A stretch of 64,000 bases of DNA from Picochlorum sp. 'celeri' (GCA_010909725.1 JAACMV010000003.1:620001-684000), one strand, 5' to 3'; shown: positions 41,071-54,056, numbered from the stretch's first letter. Made by a program: numbers and translations. The notes: generated by a model from the sequence alone, not told the origin.

Positions 41071-42833
41071 TCAAGGGTATGGACTGATATACCTTCCACT
41101 GGAGCAAACCTTGTTTCCAGGCTCATTAAACGCTCCTACATAGCAACCATATCCAGTCCATCGATCCAGACCACTAACACTACCCGAGGCTGTTGTGCCA
41201 CTGGAAGGACGGGAGATGACACCCGAACTGAATGAGGTTCCGCTTTCATCAACACACTTATCTGCTGGTTGTACATCAGACTTGTGGCAAAAGATTTTGT
41301 ATGTCTCTTGCGGATATCCCTCAGGGTTCGAGATGGTGAATCCAATTGTGACTGAATTAGTTAAACGGCCCAAATTTGTTATTCCTGTTGGCACTCCAGG
41401 CACTATGGCTTCCTTGCACACATCTCCACTGTCGCAAAGAATCGACTTCTTGGAGGAGCAAACACGGCTCAAGCCATTAGCATACTGATTCACTGCACTG
41501 TAATAGCAGTCATAGTACACGTCTGATGCGCCACTCGATGGAAACGTATACGCAATTGACGTTGATGGGTCAGTCACCTCTGCTGGGCTAGGAGCACTGG
41601 AACCAATCCTTTGGGTTCCATCACATCCTGCTGCATCACCATAGTCGACGCAAATCACAGAGTATAATCCTGCTGGGACTCCATCATCTGACTGTACAGC
41701 AGTAAAGGATACCGATAGATCGTCAGCTCCAGCGCTTACTGACAGCCCTGTAGGTGCTGTTGGGGCTTCTGGTACAAATCGTAGCCTTGCAGAGCACACG
41801 CCATCTGAAACCGTTGGCAGAAAGCTGTTCATAGATATGACATAGCAATCATAACCATCTGACGGCGTTGCTGTGATAGGAAGGGTGCTCTGAGCATTGT
41901 TTAGAGTCGCTGTGATGGATGTTGCACCAGAGCCACCGCATGTTGCAAGATTGCTGCAGTCCAGTGTCACAGAGTTTTTGATGTCCAAAGCTGATGCTGG
42001 CCTGCACCCACTGTCCTTGGTGTTACACCGTATATTGTAGGACATGTTTGTTTCAACGTCCCCTAAAGTCGAGGGAGGCGTGAAAACAAGGTCAATCCTG
42101 TCGAGATTTGCGTATTGAGAAATAGCTGATGCAGGCCAAGTGGCCTGTGTCATGGGTGCCGGTGGAGGTGATGGTGGTGGCGGTGGTGGCGGACTGCGTC
42201 TGCTGACAACCCCTTGTGCCCAATCATCGAGACTACTCATATCTTCGCATATGAGCTTTCCGGACCAAAAGTTACTGCTGCGAGTAAGTTTCAGAGATTC
42301 TTTGGCGGATAGCAGAGTACATACACCTGTGATTCGATTGAACATGAATGCCTCACACTTTCTATCTGCAACAAGAATTCCAGATGTCATCGGACAATGG
42401 TCAGATACCGAGCAGTCTGTATCCAGAGCTTGACTTCCATCATCTGTGAGCCTCCAATTCAGCAGACAGGCATCCGCACACCCGGCAAGACTGCTGTGCC
42501 CAGGTCTGTTCAGCTTGTACACGGCAATAATGTCTCCATCTCTATACATACTGCAAGGTACCGATGATATCGAGTGGCTCCCATGATATAATATACTACC
42601 ATATTGTTCTTCAAATACATTATCAATACCTACCTCTTCCTCTGATTGAATTTGACAACTTGTCTTCGAAGGGTTCTGAGAGTTGCTTCGTCAGGAATTG
42701 TGCTCGCAAAACACATACCACCGAGTGTTGCATCCCGTTCTATTCGTGCAACTGATTTTACAGGTGTATTAGCAAATGATCCGACTATGAGCTGTGCCAA
42801 GGCTGTGAAAAGTACAAGAATACATAGAGCCAT
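41071..42833 (-). CDS. Secreted PAN/apple-like and FnIII-like repeat protein with polyproline hinge
   Basis: Exons 42833-42634 and 42550-41071 (83-bp phase-2 intron) give 559 residues. Exon 1 encodes a signal peptide (MALCILVLFTALAQLIVG). Residues ~65-175 are Cys-rich with the look of a PAN/apple domain (CADACLLNWR, CEAFMFNRITGVCTLL). A wall-protein hinge, SPPPPPPPSPPPAP, follows. Three repeats of about 100 residues then occur, each with VPTGxxN or APTGLSVSA-type starts, an internal Y-x-C-Y/C pair and a C-x-S end, resembling fibronectin type III or Ig-like sandwiches stabilised by disulfides. There is no C-terminal membrane helix, so the protein should be secreted into the wall or matrix. Ligand unknown. 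Confidence 0.72.
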
Positions 42834-43356
42834 CGTCCTATTCAAGCAGGAGAACGCTGTCCTGTCGTAATGGCTTCAGTCGACTCAAAGTATGTACGTG
42901 TCTATGTGTTGCATCAATATATCCTTTGATAAAATCTATTTAATAGATGAGAATCCGAAATTGAAAAATTTTCCACCCATACCTCCTATTACTGCTGGTA
43001 GACAGCGCACTGCTGTGTATTACAAGTAGTACGTTACAGTCCGAGCACTGTAACGTAATGCGCGGACCCTCGAGGTGAGCAAGGCGCCGGCGCCTCGGTT
43101 GGAAAAGGCGCGATTTGAGCCACTTTTTAACAAATCCTTTGTTTTCTTTCATACAAAAAAGACGAAGTTGTTTGTCTCCGAATGAAAACAATACCAATAT
43201 GACCGCTCGCACGCTGCCTGCTGTCCAGACACATCAAATCTTGGGACAGACTGAGATTACAGGTCCACGGGCATGAACATGATATCAGGTATCATAGGGT
43301 TACATTTATTTCTCAACGTGTCATATGATCACTCATGGGATTTCAAATGGTCGGTC
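42834..43356. other. Promoter region with perfect palindromes
   Basis: Upstream of the PAN/FnIII-like gene and downstream of VIRILIZER. It contains a GC-rich island with a 10-bp perfect inverted repeat at 43031-43056 and the 12-bp palindrome GGCGCCGGCGCC near 43083-43094. No gene is seen. Confidence 0.6.
43031..43056. promoter_or_regulatory. Perfect 10-bp inverted repeat (ACGTTACAGT / ACTGTAACGT)
   Basis: Arms 43031-43040 and 43047-43056 are exact reverse complements around the 6-nt loop CCGAGC. It lies about 200 bp upstream of the start of the secreted PAN/FnIII-like gene. It could be a dimeric transcription-factor site or an RNA hairpin; function is not known. Confidence 0.45.
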
Positions 43357-46300
43357 TTATTTTTTCAGCCTCTCCTTTAACTTTTCCAGGAGGATTGGGT
43401 TCTTGGCTAACAGGTCTTCAACCTTGCTACGATCTTTGAGCAATTCCTGCAACTCGTCAGCACCAAGGTTCAAAATGTTTCCAGCAGGTGCATCAGGAGG
43501 GGTTTCCTCTGTTTTCAAAGTCGAGGTATTTCCCTCAGGCTCAGCATCTTCATCTTTAATGGCGTTTTCCTCTGACTTCCTGCCGTTTTCATCAGCCTGT
43601 TCCTCTTCCTCTTCATCAGATGATGACTCTGCAAAATCAATCTTGACCTGCTCACCCTGGGGATCAATCCTTTCTTCTGCTTCCTCCTCCTTCATCTCTA
43701 CCAATTCATGTTTCAAAGATGTGTCCTCTTCTGCGGCAACTGCAGGGTATAGATCAGCATACAAATCGACGTCTGCTTCCTCCTCCACATCCTCATCTTC
43801 TCTTTGATCTATCTGGGCTGTCAAAATATTATCAAAAGCCTCTAGCTCCACTCGTGTCGCTTGTTGTAATGCTTGGTCTTCTTGCACATGTTGCTTGCTT
43901 GGGGACTTGGCAGTGGCCTCTTCTTCCTTGTGAGGAGGTGATATGTCAGCAGCAGCTTCTCCTTGATGCTCTGCAGGAGATGGCTCCATCGCCAAGTCTG
44001 GGAATTCTTGCTGCGGGATCATATTTTCATTAAGGGACCGCATAGGGTGAGTAAACCAAGGGTGCAAAATATCGGCAACGCAAAATCTATTGAGTTCTTG
44101 GCCAATATCCCATCCAATATACTTTGATAACTTTGATCGCATTGTGACTGGTGCTTTTGACTGAGGTCTCGTAAAGCGATTCTTCCAGAATATTCCTAGA
44201 GATTTTGAATCATGTAACATCTGGTAGAAACTCGCAGCACTGAGGAAAGATGGCGCCTCACCAGCGCTACCGCGAGCACTTGCCTCTTTTGCTACAGCAG
44301 CAAATCTAGATGGGGCACTCTTGGGTTTCTCTAACGGCATGGCGTCCATATCGGCATGAAAATTGATGCAAGTCTTCTTCAGGATATTTTCAAGACACTT
44401 GAATACTAAAATGACGTTTTCGTCCGGTACTTGGGCCTGGACAATCTGGTATTGCTGAATCAACCACTGTGAACCTGTCATGATTTGCTGCATTGTTGGA
44501 TGTAAAATTTTCTCTTTCTCAGATTTGGTACACAAAGCAATCACGCCATGTAAAATATTTTCTCTTCCTCCCCTATTTTGGGACATCATATGAAGCAGAT
44601 TTAGAGCTATCGGAATATTTTCTCCAAGGGCAGCAATATGGTCTAGTATAGTGCATGATATTAGGGCACCTGCATGCCTCTGCAAAACATCAACATTTGA
44701 ATTCTCGGCCAAGTTGAATACATCAAGCGATATTGATTGATCACTTAATATAGTAAGAGACTCAAGTGCCATGGTGAGCACAGAGGTGGCCTCTGTCATA
44801 TCAAAATTTGGATCTTCTTGAATGCTCTGGTGAAGAATACTTTCTGCAAACATGTGAGTTTGTCAGTCCATGGGAACAATCTTGCCTCCATATCCCTTAG
44901 TTACGTACCTACTAAATTTGATAGATTCACAGGAATCGATGAATCTAGTGCTGCCGCTTTCAACGCAGGCTGATAAGAATGGGAACTACAAGTTCAAGCG
45001 TTCGTCGCATGTCATGCAGGAAGCTGGATGACTTCATCGCATCATTCAGATGAGACGACAACACGCCAATCAGAAAAGCCCCCATACCACCACCTAATCC
45101 AGATCCTTTGGATATGAAACGGACAGCAGCTGCTCGCACTAGAATCAGCTCAGATGACATGCAACAAGACACATAATGTTCAAAAGGCAAGATGCAGCTT
45201 TCTATTTCCTCTGTAAGTGCAGCCCTATATTTCTTCTCTGCTATAGACAATGATTATGATATCCTTTTCTAGGCCATTCAGATGGAAATATATCCCCTAA
45301 AAGAAGAGATAGGCTGAGCAATGACACCGGAGAGAAGGCAACTGTGCAACCACTTTCTGTTGGTGAGGCTACAGCTCCACTCACAGCCGTTGGAATCACG
45401 AGTGGTTTCATGTAAGGGCACGATACCCATATTCGTAGAGATTTTGCTAAATTCCATCTTATTCTTCGCAGCGAATAGCTTGAGTTTGTCTCAAACTGAT
45501 GAGCAAGACCTACAATGGTCTGAGAATCAATTGACACTGCAGCATGGGCACGGAGCAATGCATTTAGCATGGAAGGACTGCTCAAACGAATGTACCTTGA
45601 GACATTTTTGATGTAATGAAATATACACGATGTGGCACTAAGGAGCATTTGTTCGATTGTCTTTCGATTTCTGGTGATTGAACAGATGTCGATTGCTGCT
45701 CCAGTTCTGTGCAGCCACATCCTATCGGCAATGGACGCAGAGAATACCTCTGTGGCACAGACCAAACATCTCAATAGCATCTCAGTCCCTCTCTTCCGCT
45801 GAAAACCCATTGATGCTTCCTCAGAAACTCCTAGGTACAAATTCAGTGCTCGCAAGGTTGAAGCTAACTGTCCTAGCCTCTCTGGCTCGTCAAGAAGCAG
45901 GCGAATCTCATCCCAGCTCATCGAGGCACTGACAGAACAGTCGAAAAAAGCAGCATCCAACACGTCAAAGTATTCTGACTGATCCATGAGGGTTTCGGAA
46001 TGATCTTTTATATCAATGCGTGGAAGTTGCGATCCCAACAAATCAATCAGCTCAGGGAAGCCACCCGTCGAAATTCTCGAAGATACAAAGAGACCCCCTA
46101 GAATTCTCTGAACCTTCAGAATATGATCTGGTGATCTAGGAAGCAATTCAGATTTCAACGCCGCACTGATCCCGTTGTACATTTCTTCGGCCTTTGTCAC
46201 CCACCATGACAGGTTTCTGACCGAATGGAAAGCAATCAAATTCGACAGAACTTCAAGTGAAACCCCGAAAGAGTTGACCACAGCACTCGAAGTTTCGACG

Positions 46301-48462
46301 CTGAAGGCATCATCACTTAATATACCTATATAGTCCTTAATGCCCTGATTGCATTTGGCAAGTAATGCATCACCAACCTGACTGAGCAAGGGGGATTGTG
46401 GGTAATCCTGCAAGACAGCCAACATAGGAACTCTAATTGTCCCCCATTCCTCATCTCTTAACCTTATTAAGGTAGATGAAGCTTTCAAATGGCCACAAAA
46501 ATCTCTAACAAACGTTTTGTATGGTATTCTATCGACATTTGAGACCGAAGCAAGCAGTTCATTCTGCAAGCAGATCTTCAAATATTCCACAGAAATTAAA
46601 GTCAGGTCGATATCCTCCATGATACTGCAACCAAAACGAACACAAATGCTGCAAAACATTCCAACACAGGCACTGGAGAAGTCTTGCAAATCATCTTTGC
46701 GGAACTTTACTGTCAAATTGCTGAGCACATCAGCCAATTCAGATGGAATCCTGAGTGATTCAAGATATGAGACAAACAACTCTTGCACCACAGCACCATT
46801 GATATCTTCTGAGGAAGAAAATTTTTTGACATCACACTGCAACTTCTCAACAACAATCTGAGATTTCTGATCTGACAAATCATTGAACAGACTTCTCAAA
46901 GAATCCAAAACTTCCATGAATTCAGATTCCCGAGTGGAATCTCTGGCAACCAGGCCTTTCAAATCTTTCAAAAGATCTGAAATTTTTCTACAAACACCAT
47001 AGCATGCAACAAGTTGTCCTATAGCAGACTCTAAACCCGTGATTGGAGAAGGCTTGAATCGCTTACTATGGTCTAGAATACACTGTAGCAATGTCTTCTC
47101 TGACTGTGACTGTGCATCCCAAAAATCAGATCTAAGATTAACATAAGAACGATCTGCATCAATTCGTTTCATCATATCTTTAAGATCGTTCGATTTGCTG
47201 TCAGTGGCTTTCGATCCATCAGGCATCTTGACTCGTTTACTAACATGTTGCTTTTTATCATCATTTCTCCTTCGCTTCCCAGCAGTTGACTTTCCAACAG
47301 CTGCACCATCGTCTTGAATACCATTTATTGGAAGCATTATATCTCTAGACTGCATACAATCAGTTTCAGATATCACACGGCAAGCAGAGACCCCTCCTTG
47401 CTTGAGCAATATCCATGTTAGAGAAACAACCTTGTTGTAAAATGATCCCGGCAATCCTCGCAATCCCAAAATGGCCCTCAAGAGCGCCCATCCATCATGC
47501 GATACAAAATCAGAGGCGGACTGCTGCCGCTGCAAAGCAAGCGCAATCACATCAAGCCCATTGCTTCCCAATTCAATTAATGCCTTCTCACAAACTCTTC
47601 CATCCCAAAATACAGCTAAAAATGTAGAAACCCAGCCCACAGCCATATTTATGGCACTATTATAGACGTTTCCATTATCATGCTGGTTCGAAAGCTGAGC
47701 ACTGCCATCATATATTATACTAGCCATTGACACAAGCTTCTCCATGTCCTCTGCCATCGCCTTCTCTGATCGATCATCAGTATCATCAGAAAAAGATTTC
47801 AACAACTGTAAAGCTTCTTCAGATAGATAATCGCCAGAGATATACCGCCTCTGCCGTGGACAGGATGCACACACATGTGTCAGGCATCCAACTGGGTCAT
47901 CAGGTATATCAATCTCCTTGTCTCCTTCATCCGGCCTTCCACGCTTCATCGCAGCAATGGAATCAAGTTTAAACCCATATATTGTTACAGGAGTAGTCTG
48001 GTAGTTTCCACGGAGCACAATATGATTTGTTAAAGCACCACGCAGGGATACCATGACAGTGCCTGACCGAGGCTGCTTTAAACCTTCATAAAGACACACA
48101 AATCTGCTCGAGCCTTGCCGCAAATCCTTCGCAAACACATTAATAACAGCTTCCTCAGAATTCTCCTGTGTCGTAGGAATAGCACCAATCTGAAGCTGTG
48201 ATATTTGGCACGCTTCCTTGAAACAAATCTGCAACATTCACACAAACAACCATAAAATCGCATCCTGTGCTTCACATAACAAACTCAATCGATCACCAAC
48301 CTCATCTGAAACATCTCCAAATCGTTCATGAATAAAAATCTGCTCAAAAAGTTTGTCACCAATGCCTAGAACATCCAGTTGTGTGGGCCCTGCATTGAAC
48401 TCGCCTGCAATCGGCCCATCCTCCTCCTCCTCCCCTTTACTACTACTCTTTGGTTTTACCAT
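43357..48462 (-). CDS. VIR: VIRILIZER (VIRMA) subunit of the m6A methyltransferase complex, with two apparent frameshifts
   Basis: Exon 1 is 48462-48301; a 72-bp intron leads to exon 2 from 48228. The N-terminal VIR fold is recognisable (ISQLQIGAIPTT ... ALTNHIVLRGNYQTTPVTIYG), followed by a long helical region. Near the end of exon 2 the conserved LGDIFPSEWP is reached. The expected continuation YRAALTEEIESCILPFEHY is in the -1 frame from about 45256, without a GT-AG intron between. A second -1 change near 44990 is needed to pass from LELVVPI to PALKAAALDSSIPVNL. A normal intron (44908-44844) then joins the last exon, which ends in a long acidic tail. VIR scaffolds MTA/MTB, FIP37 and HAKAI in the nucleus to guide mRNA m6A near 3' ends. 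The shifts may be assembly indels rather than real lesions, since the sequence on either side is conserved. Confidence 0.8.
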
Positions 48463-48879
48463 TTTAATATGGATAGTTGTCTGCTCTCATCAAGAATCCT
48501 TGTATTTTTTTCAAGGAGAAGTTCCTAATTTTATAACATTTGATATCATGGTATCATGGTGGTTGTCCATAAGTTTAGCCTTGCTTTCGGGAGTGGTAAT
48601 GTCATTAATTGTACATTTGAATACGTTGTGGTATAGAACAAGGGCTGCAGTGCCGTGTTAACTAGATACCGCCCTGCGGAAAGTCAACAGTACTTTTTAG
48701 AATTTCAATTTCTGACGTATTTGGATTCCCAAGGATTCTTGGTATGCAAGCATAAAGGTATTTTATGTGCATCTGAATGTCCCATTCAAATGGGATTTAT
48801 ATAGCGCACGTGGTGTACTTGCTTTGGGAATACAGGTAGTTGGAAGGTCTGTGTGTGGAAACAGCACAGGGGTGCCACT
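48463..48879. other. Bidirectional promoter between VIR and UPL6
   Basis: The two starts are head to head, 417 bp apart. The interval is AT-rich and carries ATGGTATCATGGTGG near 48547. No coding frame of note. Confidence 0.55.
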
Positions 48880-51800
48880 ATGAGGACGTTTGGTGGGGAG
48901 TTTTCTAGAAAACAAAGAGTATCTCTGGCTGGAACAAGCAAGTCGGTGGAGAGCCGAGAAGAGATATTGGAACGCAGTCGACTGGAAAGGGAGAAGAGAA
49001 GGAAGAGGAAGATTGAGAATGAAAAGGCCACTGTGATTCAAGCAGCGTGGAGGTCATACGTATCAAGGAGGAAGACGCGTCGCAAACTGAGAGCAGAATG
49101 GGTGGCACGGTTTGGAGAAAAGGGGGTATTGGTTGAGGAAGCAAATGTACTGACAAAAGAGTGTATAGGATGTTTGATTGCATTTGCGGATCCAGAAGAC
49201 CTTGGGAATGTCGAGCGATTGGCTCGGGTCTGTGATCTGTGTTGTAGTATTGGATTGTTGAATACAGAGGACGGAGCAATAGATCAGCGAATACTGTGGG
49301 CGAGAGAATTGTGTCAGTTGAGTCTCAGATCTTTGGCCTTGCATACAAGGACTTTTGGTACATATTTACAGCAGCCTTTTTCCAGCGATAGAAGCGTTTA
49401 CGGCTTTAGAGATCATTATGAGCGTGTTGCACATAGTCTGGTCATGTTCCTTATGATGATATTCTCGAAGAGGTCTTGGCAAGGTTGTAGTATGATGGAT
49501 CATATCTTTGGTGTTTCGCTTCTGAGGCCTGATCTGCGCACGCAAGCTGGTAAGGAACTGGTCAACTACCTATTTGAGGATGTTTCTGAGATTATTCGGG
49601 AAATTTGTCAGCCATTGTACATGGAGGGGCAGCATCAGAATGGCAGAGTGGTGCCCTGTGCAGAGACACTTGTAACCATGTGCTTGGTATTTTACTTCTC
49701 TGGTCAACGTATGTTGCTTTCGTTGTTTGTATTATGCAAGCATAGATGAGTCAAGTTAATGTGCATGGTGTTTGGTGCAGATGATATCGTAAATGGTCGG
49801 ATTTTCCCCCTCATGTCTGTTGACAAGGTCTTTCACACATGTCCTTCCCTGCTGCCATTGCGCACAAAGCTTTGGTGTGAGGCTATTGCGTACATTGATA
49901 CTTTGAATTGCAATAGCGATAATCTGAAATCGTACATAAAGCCAAAAGAATCCATGGAATATCTGCTAACGAATTTGATAGAATGTTTGGAGGTTGTACC
50001 AAACAGCCAGAAGAGCCACGACACATTGAAACCGAATGTGTCAAATAGATCTCTCGTGGTGTTCATGGCTCTGGTTGAGTCGATTTTGAAGGATGAAGCA
50101 TATTGGAACATTTCGGCAGAGAGCTTTGTTCATCCCTTGGCAGAGGCTGATACTGTGATTGTTTTGATGAATTCTCTGCAAAGTTTGGATGACATGGATC
50201 TAACAGGGTCGTCAAAGATTAGAGACGTGTCCCAGGAGAAGGGCGACTTCGTGTCCATTGTTTGCTCCTTTATCACAAGATTGTTGACATATAGTAATGA
50301 TCCAGTCGTCCAAACCAAACTCATCCTCACGCTGGCAATAAAGGTCAACATGGCAGGACTGTTGTGGCAGTCTTACCTACGAGACAATGCAGGCGCAATC
50401 ATTTCGGATGATTTGAACGGAAAATGGATGACCATCATGTCTCTCTTTTGTGAGACTTTTGCGACCGCCTTGCATGTCTTTGGTGACGAGGGTTTGTATG
50501 TCAGAGGCTTCCCTCTGCCACTTGAAACTGTATATGACAGCAGCAGTCCAAAGGAGGGTGTTTTACATCTACTGAAAGAATGCTTGTGGAAAATTGTGTG
50601 GAAAGAGAAACGAGCTCACCGTGGTTCAAGCACCGCAGAACAGCGTACGAAATTGTTAAAGTCTGGGGGCAAATTGCTGACATTACTGCACGATCGAAAT
50701 GGGAGGAGGCGGTTTGCACCTCAGGAAGCATTCTATAGTGATCACATACCAAAAGAGAGTTTCTATTCTGCAGCAGTAGCATCTATAGAGCGACATGAGA
50801 TTGAGAAAATGCACCAAGCAATTTCATCTGGGGATGTTGCTTCAGACTCTGAGGATGAACCCCAAAGCAGCAGCAAGGTGGTTGACATACTTCAGTATGC
50901 GTACCCATTGATTCCATTTCTAGAGAGAGTAAAGATATTTCAGAGTATTGTTCAAGCCGAGAGAAGAAATGTCGGACCAGATGACTCAAATTTCGGACCA
51001 AGTTTATTTTTCAACCATGGAATGTCACAGGAGAGATTCTTAACAGTGCATCGTGGTCATGTATTGGAAGATGCGTACCACGCCATGGGGCCGCATAAAA
51101 GCAATGTTGACGTCAGAAAAAGGGTTCGGATAGCGTTTATTAATGAATTCGGAGAGCAGGAAGCTGGTATTGATGGGGGTGGTGTATTCAAAGAATTTTT
51201 AGAGTCTGTCATCAAGGAATCAACCTCCCTAGATGTTGGACTATTCAAATCTACCATGGACAATAAACTGTACCCCTCTCCTATGGAATCTTCAAGTACT
51301 ACAGAACATTTGAAGAAGATTGAATTCGTAGGCCTCATGGTGGGAAAGGCCGTGTGGGAAGGTATCCTTTTGGAACTGCCATTGGCTCCATTTTTCCTGA
51401 AAAAGTTTCGTGGAGCCCAACCTGATGTCGATGATTTACCATCCCTGGACCCCGAAATGGCAAAAAATCTCCAATACCTGATTGAAAATCCCACCAGCAT
51501 ATCAGAGCTTGGTTTGACATTTTCAATCACGGAAACCATCCAGGGCACACCCAGAGATATTGAGCTTGTGCCTGGTGGCTCCTCCATTGTTGTCACCACC
51601 GCCAACGTGGCCCACTTTCTCCACCGCGTAGCCAATTTCAAGCTAAATGAGCAAATCAAGGCCCCTTGTGATTACTTTCTCAGAGGATTTCATGCAATTA
51701 TACCTAAAGAATGGGTGGCATCATTCAACGACAGTGAATTGCAGATGCTTATTGGTGGAGTCGAGGGTGATATGAAGCTTGATCTCACAGATCTGGAAAA

Positions 51801-52131
51801 CAATGTAGTCTACTCGGGTGGATATAGCCATGAGCACCCTGTCATTAAAAACTTTTGGAGAGCACTTCACTCCATGTCAAAGTCGCAGCTCTCAGATTTT
51901 CTGAGATTTGTTACTTCATGTCCGAGACCACCAATCTTGGGATTTTCTAGCCTGGAGCCACCTTTGACAATCCAAATGGTGGCTCATGAAGACACAAATA
52001 CCGCTGAAAGGCTTCCGACTGCAGCAACATGCATAAATCTCTTGAAATTGCCTCCCTATGATAGCGCTGATGTTCTTTTGACCAAGTTATTATATGCCAT
52101 TGAATCGCATGCTGGCTTTGACCTCAGTTGA
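48880..52131 (+). CDS. UPL6: HECT E3 ubiquitin ligase, UPL6/UBE3C type
   Basis: Exons 48880-49708 and 49781-52131 (72-bp phase-1 intron) encode 1059 residues. The N-terminus reads MRTFGGEFSRKQRVSLAG, then a charged helix and an IQ motif (TVIQAAWRSYVSRRK), the layout of UBE3B/UBE3C and plant UPL6/7. The C-terminal HECT domain begins after RVRIAFINEFGEQE. It includes GIDGGGVFKEFLE, FVGLMVGKAVWEGILLELP and the catalytic-cysteine loop ERLPTAATCINLLKLPPY, ending AIESHAGFDLS. It passes ubiquitin through that Cys to substrates; UBE3C-type enzymes act on proteasome-bound proteins. A GTG-initiated extension of nine codons was not used. Confidence 0.94.
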
Positions 52132-52595
52132 GTGCTGCAGACAACAGCCTCAGCAAATCCATGTACTATATACGATATATATTTCGTTCAAGTAGGATAT
52201 TGTAATAATAACGACCAGATTCCCGTTACAAGCATGGTTGGTAGGTTGTCATATTCTTTCTTGAGTTGAGCTTTACAGGAGGTCAAACATTGGCCTGCAT
52301 TCGGATCCAGGCGTCACGTGCCTGCACCTAGGTCCATCACCATCACGATGGCCAACCCTGACACACACACGTCCAAAACATGGCTCAAAGACCGCCATAT
52401 CCCATACTTTACTATTTGTAATGTTTGTGTGAAGTATACTCGGCTACATTGACACGATCAGAGAGTTTTCAAACGTTTCAGTGCAACCTACTACAGTTCT
52501 GCAAGGTAGTCATAAACCGAATTTAATCAAGCGCATTGGTGGATAGGGGCGCATTAATATATATAAAATTGATTTCAAAGGCTAATCTGACAGAT
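52132..52595. other. Intergenic spacer, LCIB promoter
   Basis: Between two plus-strand genes. It must hold the UPL6 3' UTR and the LCIB promoter. No gene is seen. The LCIB frame is open for 20 codons upstream of its ATG. Confidence 0.5.
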
Positions 52596-54056
52596 ATGAA
52601 TCCATATAACAGAGTTCAGCAAATCTCTAATAGAACTGCGTTGCATTCTCCATCTGTTCGGCTATTCACAGGGCCAAAAGTGGCAGGGAGAGCTCAGGCA
52701 AAGGTACCAAGATCTTTCTTTCGTTTGCTTAATGGCTCTTTTAGCGACGAAGAAGAGAATCCTCCTACTGAGGCCACTCCAGTGGAAGGCTTGCCCATTG
52801 CTGACAAAAAGCTTCGGGACTACACTGAGGTGGCCTACATGACAGGGAGAGCAAAGGTGGTCAATGAGCATTTCCCATCTGCTCTTGGGATTGATGACTT
52901 TTTGAATCGTCTTGAGATCGCACTGTATGCGTACGGAATCAATGGCGATAATTCTATTGCCATGGTGAATCTGTGCCGTGATGAGATTACACAGAGCTTG
53001 AAGAATAAGATTGATTTGGTGTTTGGATCTTCATTTAACACGAATGGACTTGGTGGGGTATTGACATGTGGAGTTACAGGAGTGTCAGCAGGTCTCTCTC
53101 ATGCACCTGTATCAAAGGGGTCTGGGAAGGAAAGATATGTTTTCTTCTCTTTCCCTCACATTTCAATTGATGCAACGGGAGAAATTGGAGCAGTTTCAAG
53201 ACCCGGGAGGCCAGGAGCGTCTTGTGCATGTGGTGCACTGAACAAAGCCCTGATAGATATTAAGACGGAGGGGGTCGACGCCAATTGCAAAATTCCAGGA
53301 GTTCATGAGCCATTGGACCCTGAATTCACCATTTTGAAACAGAGATTGGCCCGCCGTCTTCGATATGACGGGCTTGGAAACGACTATGTTTCTTCGATGA
53401 ATTTGGTTCAACTGACAAAGGTTGCAGAAAGGACTATTTCAGATGATTTGAATTACTTGATATCTCAGACTGTTGATCCCAAGAAGGCAGACTATGCTGT
53501 GGTGACAGGCATCCAGATTCACAATTGGGGCACCAAATTCGATGACGACAGTCCTAATCTGGAATTTATTGCTCCAGTTTCGGTATATGCTGTAGTAAAT
53601 GGTCATAAGACAAACATTGATTTGAATACGATGCCATCTTTGACGCCTAGACAGATTCGAATTCTGGCAGATAGTAGAGGTGGTGCTGATGGGGGGCAAT
53701 TGGGAGGAAAGGACGATCTTGCATGCAATTCTACAGGATCTTCAACGCTGAGGGAAATTGAACCACCATACTTGTATAGCTCCAAACGCGATAGAAGGAG
53801 AAAGAGAGAGCAAGCAGCAAAGTATGCAGAATTGATCAGAGAAGAGGGCCTGAGCCCTGATACAACCTGCACGTGGCCGTCGTGGCAAAGCAGCCTTAAA
53901 AAGAAAGCGTCAGCATCACCGGAAGATGAAGGAAATTCAGCAATCCATTTTGACTCGAAGTTCCGTGCTGACCCTGAATTGGATGAGATGTGGTCCAAAT
54001 TGCAGTCCAAGTATGTTTCGCCTGCTGGCACAAGAACAGGGGAGGATGCTGACTAA
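52596..54056 (+). CDS. LCIB: LCIB/LCIC-family low-CO2-inducible protein (beta-CA-like)
   Basis: The 486-residue intronless frame matches the LCIB family: FPSALGIDDFLNRLEIALYA, DNSIAMVNLCRDEIT, FGSSFNTNGLGGVLTCGVTG and YAVVTGIQIHNWG. The presumptive zinc ligands and catalytic dyad of the theta-type carbonic anhydrase fold are all present: Cys127, Arg128-Asp129, His188 (FPHISID) and Cys210 or Cys212 (SCACGAL). The first ~70 residues are basic and Ser-rich, as for a plastid transit peptide. In Chlamydomonas, LCIB with LCIC surrounds the pyrenoid and recaptures leaked CO2 as bicarbonate. The long C-terminal part after SLTPRQIRIL is Lys/Glu-rich and may mediate assembly. This shows the host has a biophysical carbon-concentrating mechanism. 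Confidence 0.95.
   Translation: MNPYNRVQQISNRTALHSPSVRLFTGPKVAGRAQAKVPRSFFRLLNGSFSDEEENPPTEATPVEGLPIADKKLRDYTEVAYMTGRAKVVNEHFPSALGIDDFLNRLEIALYAYGINGDNSIAMVNLCRDEITQSLKNKIDLVFGSSFNTNGLGGVLTCGVTGVSAGLSHAPVSKGSGKERYVFFSFPHISIDATGEIGAVSRPGRPGASCACGALNKALIDIKTEGVDANCKIPGVHEPLDPEFTILKQRLARRLRYDGLGNDYVSSMNLVQLTKVAERTISDDLNYLISQTVDPKKADYAVVTGIQIHNWGTKFDDDSPNLEFIAPVSVYAVVNGHKTNIDLNTMPSLTPRQIRILADSRGGADGGQLGGKDDLACNSTGSSTLREIEPPYLYSSKRDRRRKREQAAKYAELIREEGLSPDTTCTWPSWQSSLKKKASASPEDEGNSAIHFDSKFRADPELDEMWSKLQSKYVSPAGTRTGEDAD

Noticed and set aside
51057..51659. 200-residue minus-strand frame inside the HECT gene
   Set aside because: Shadow of the HECT coding frame; no start context or domain.
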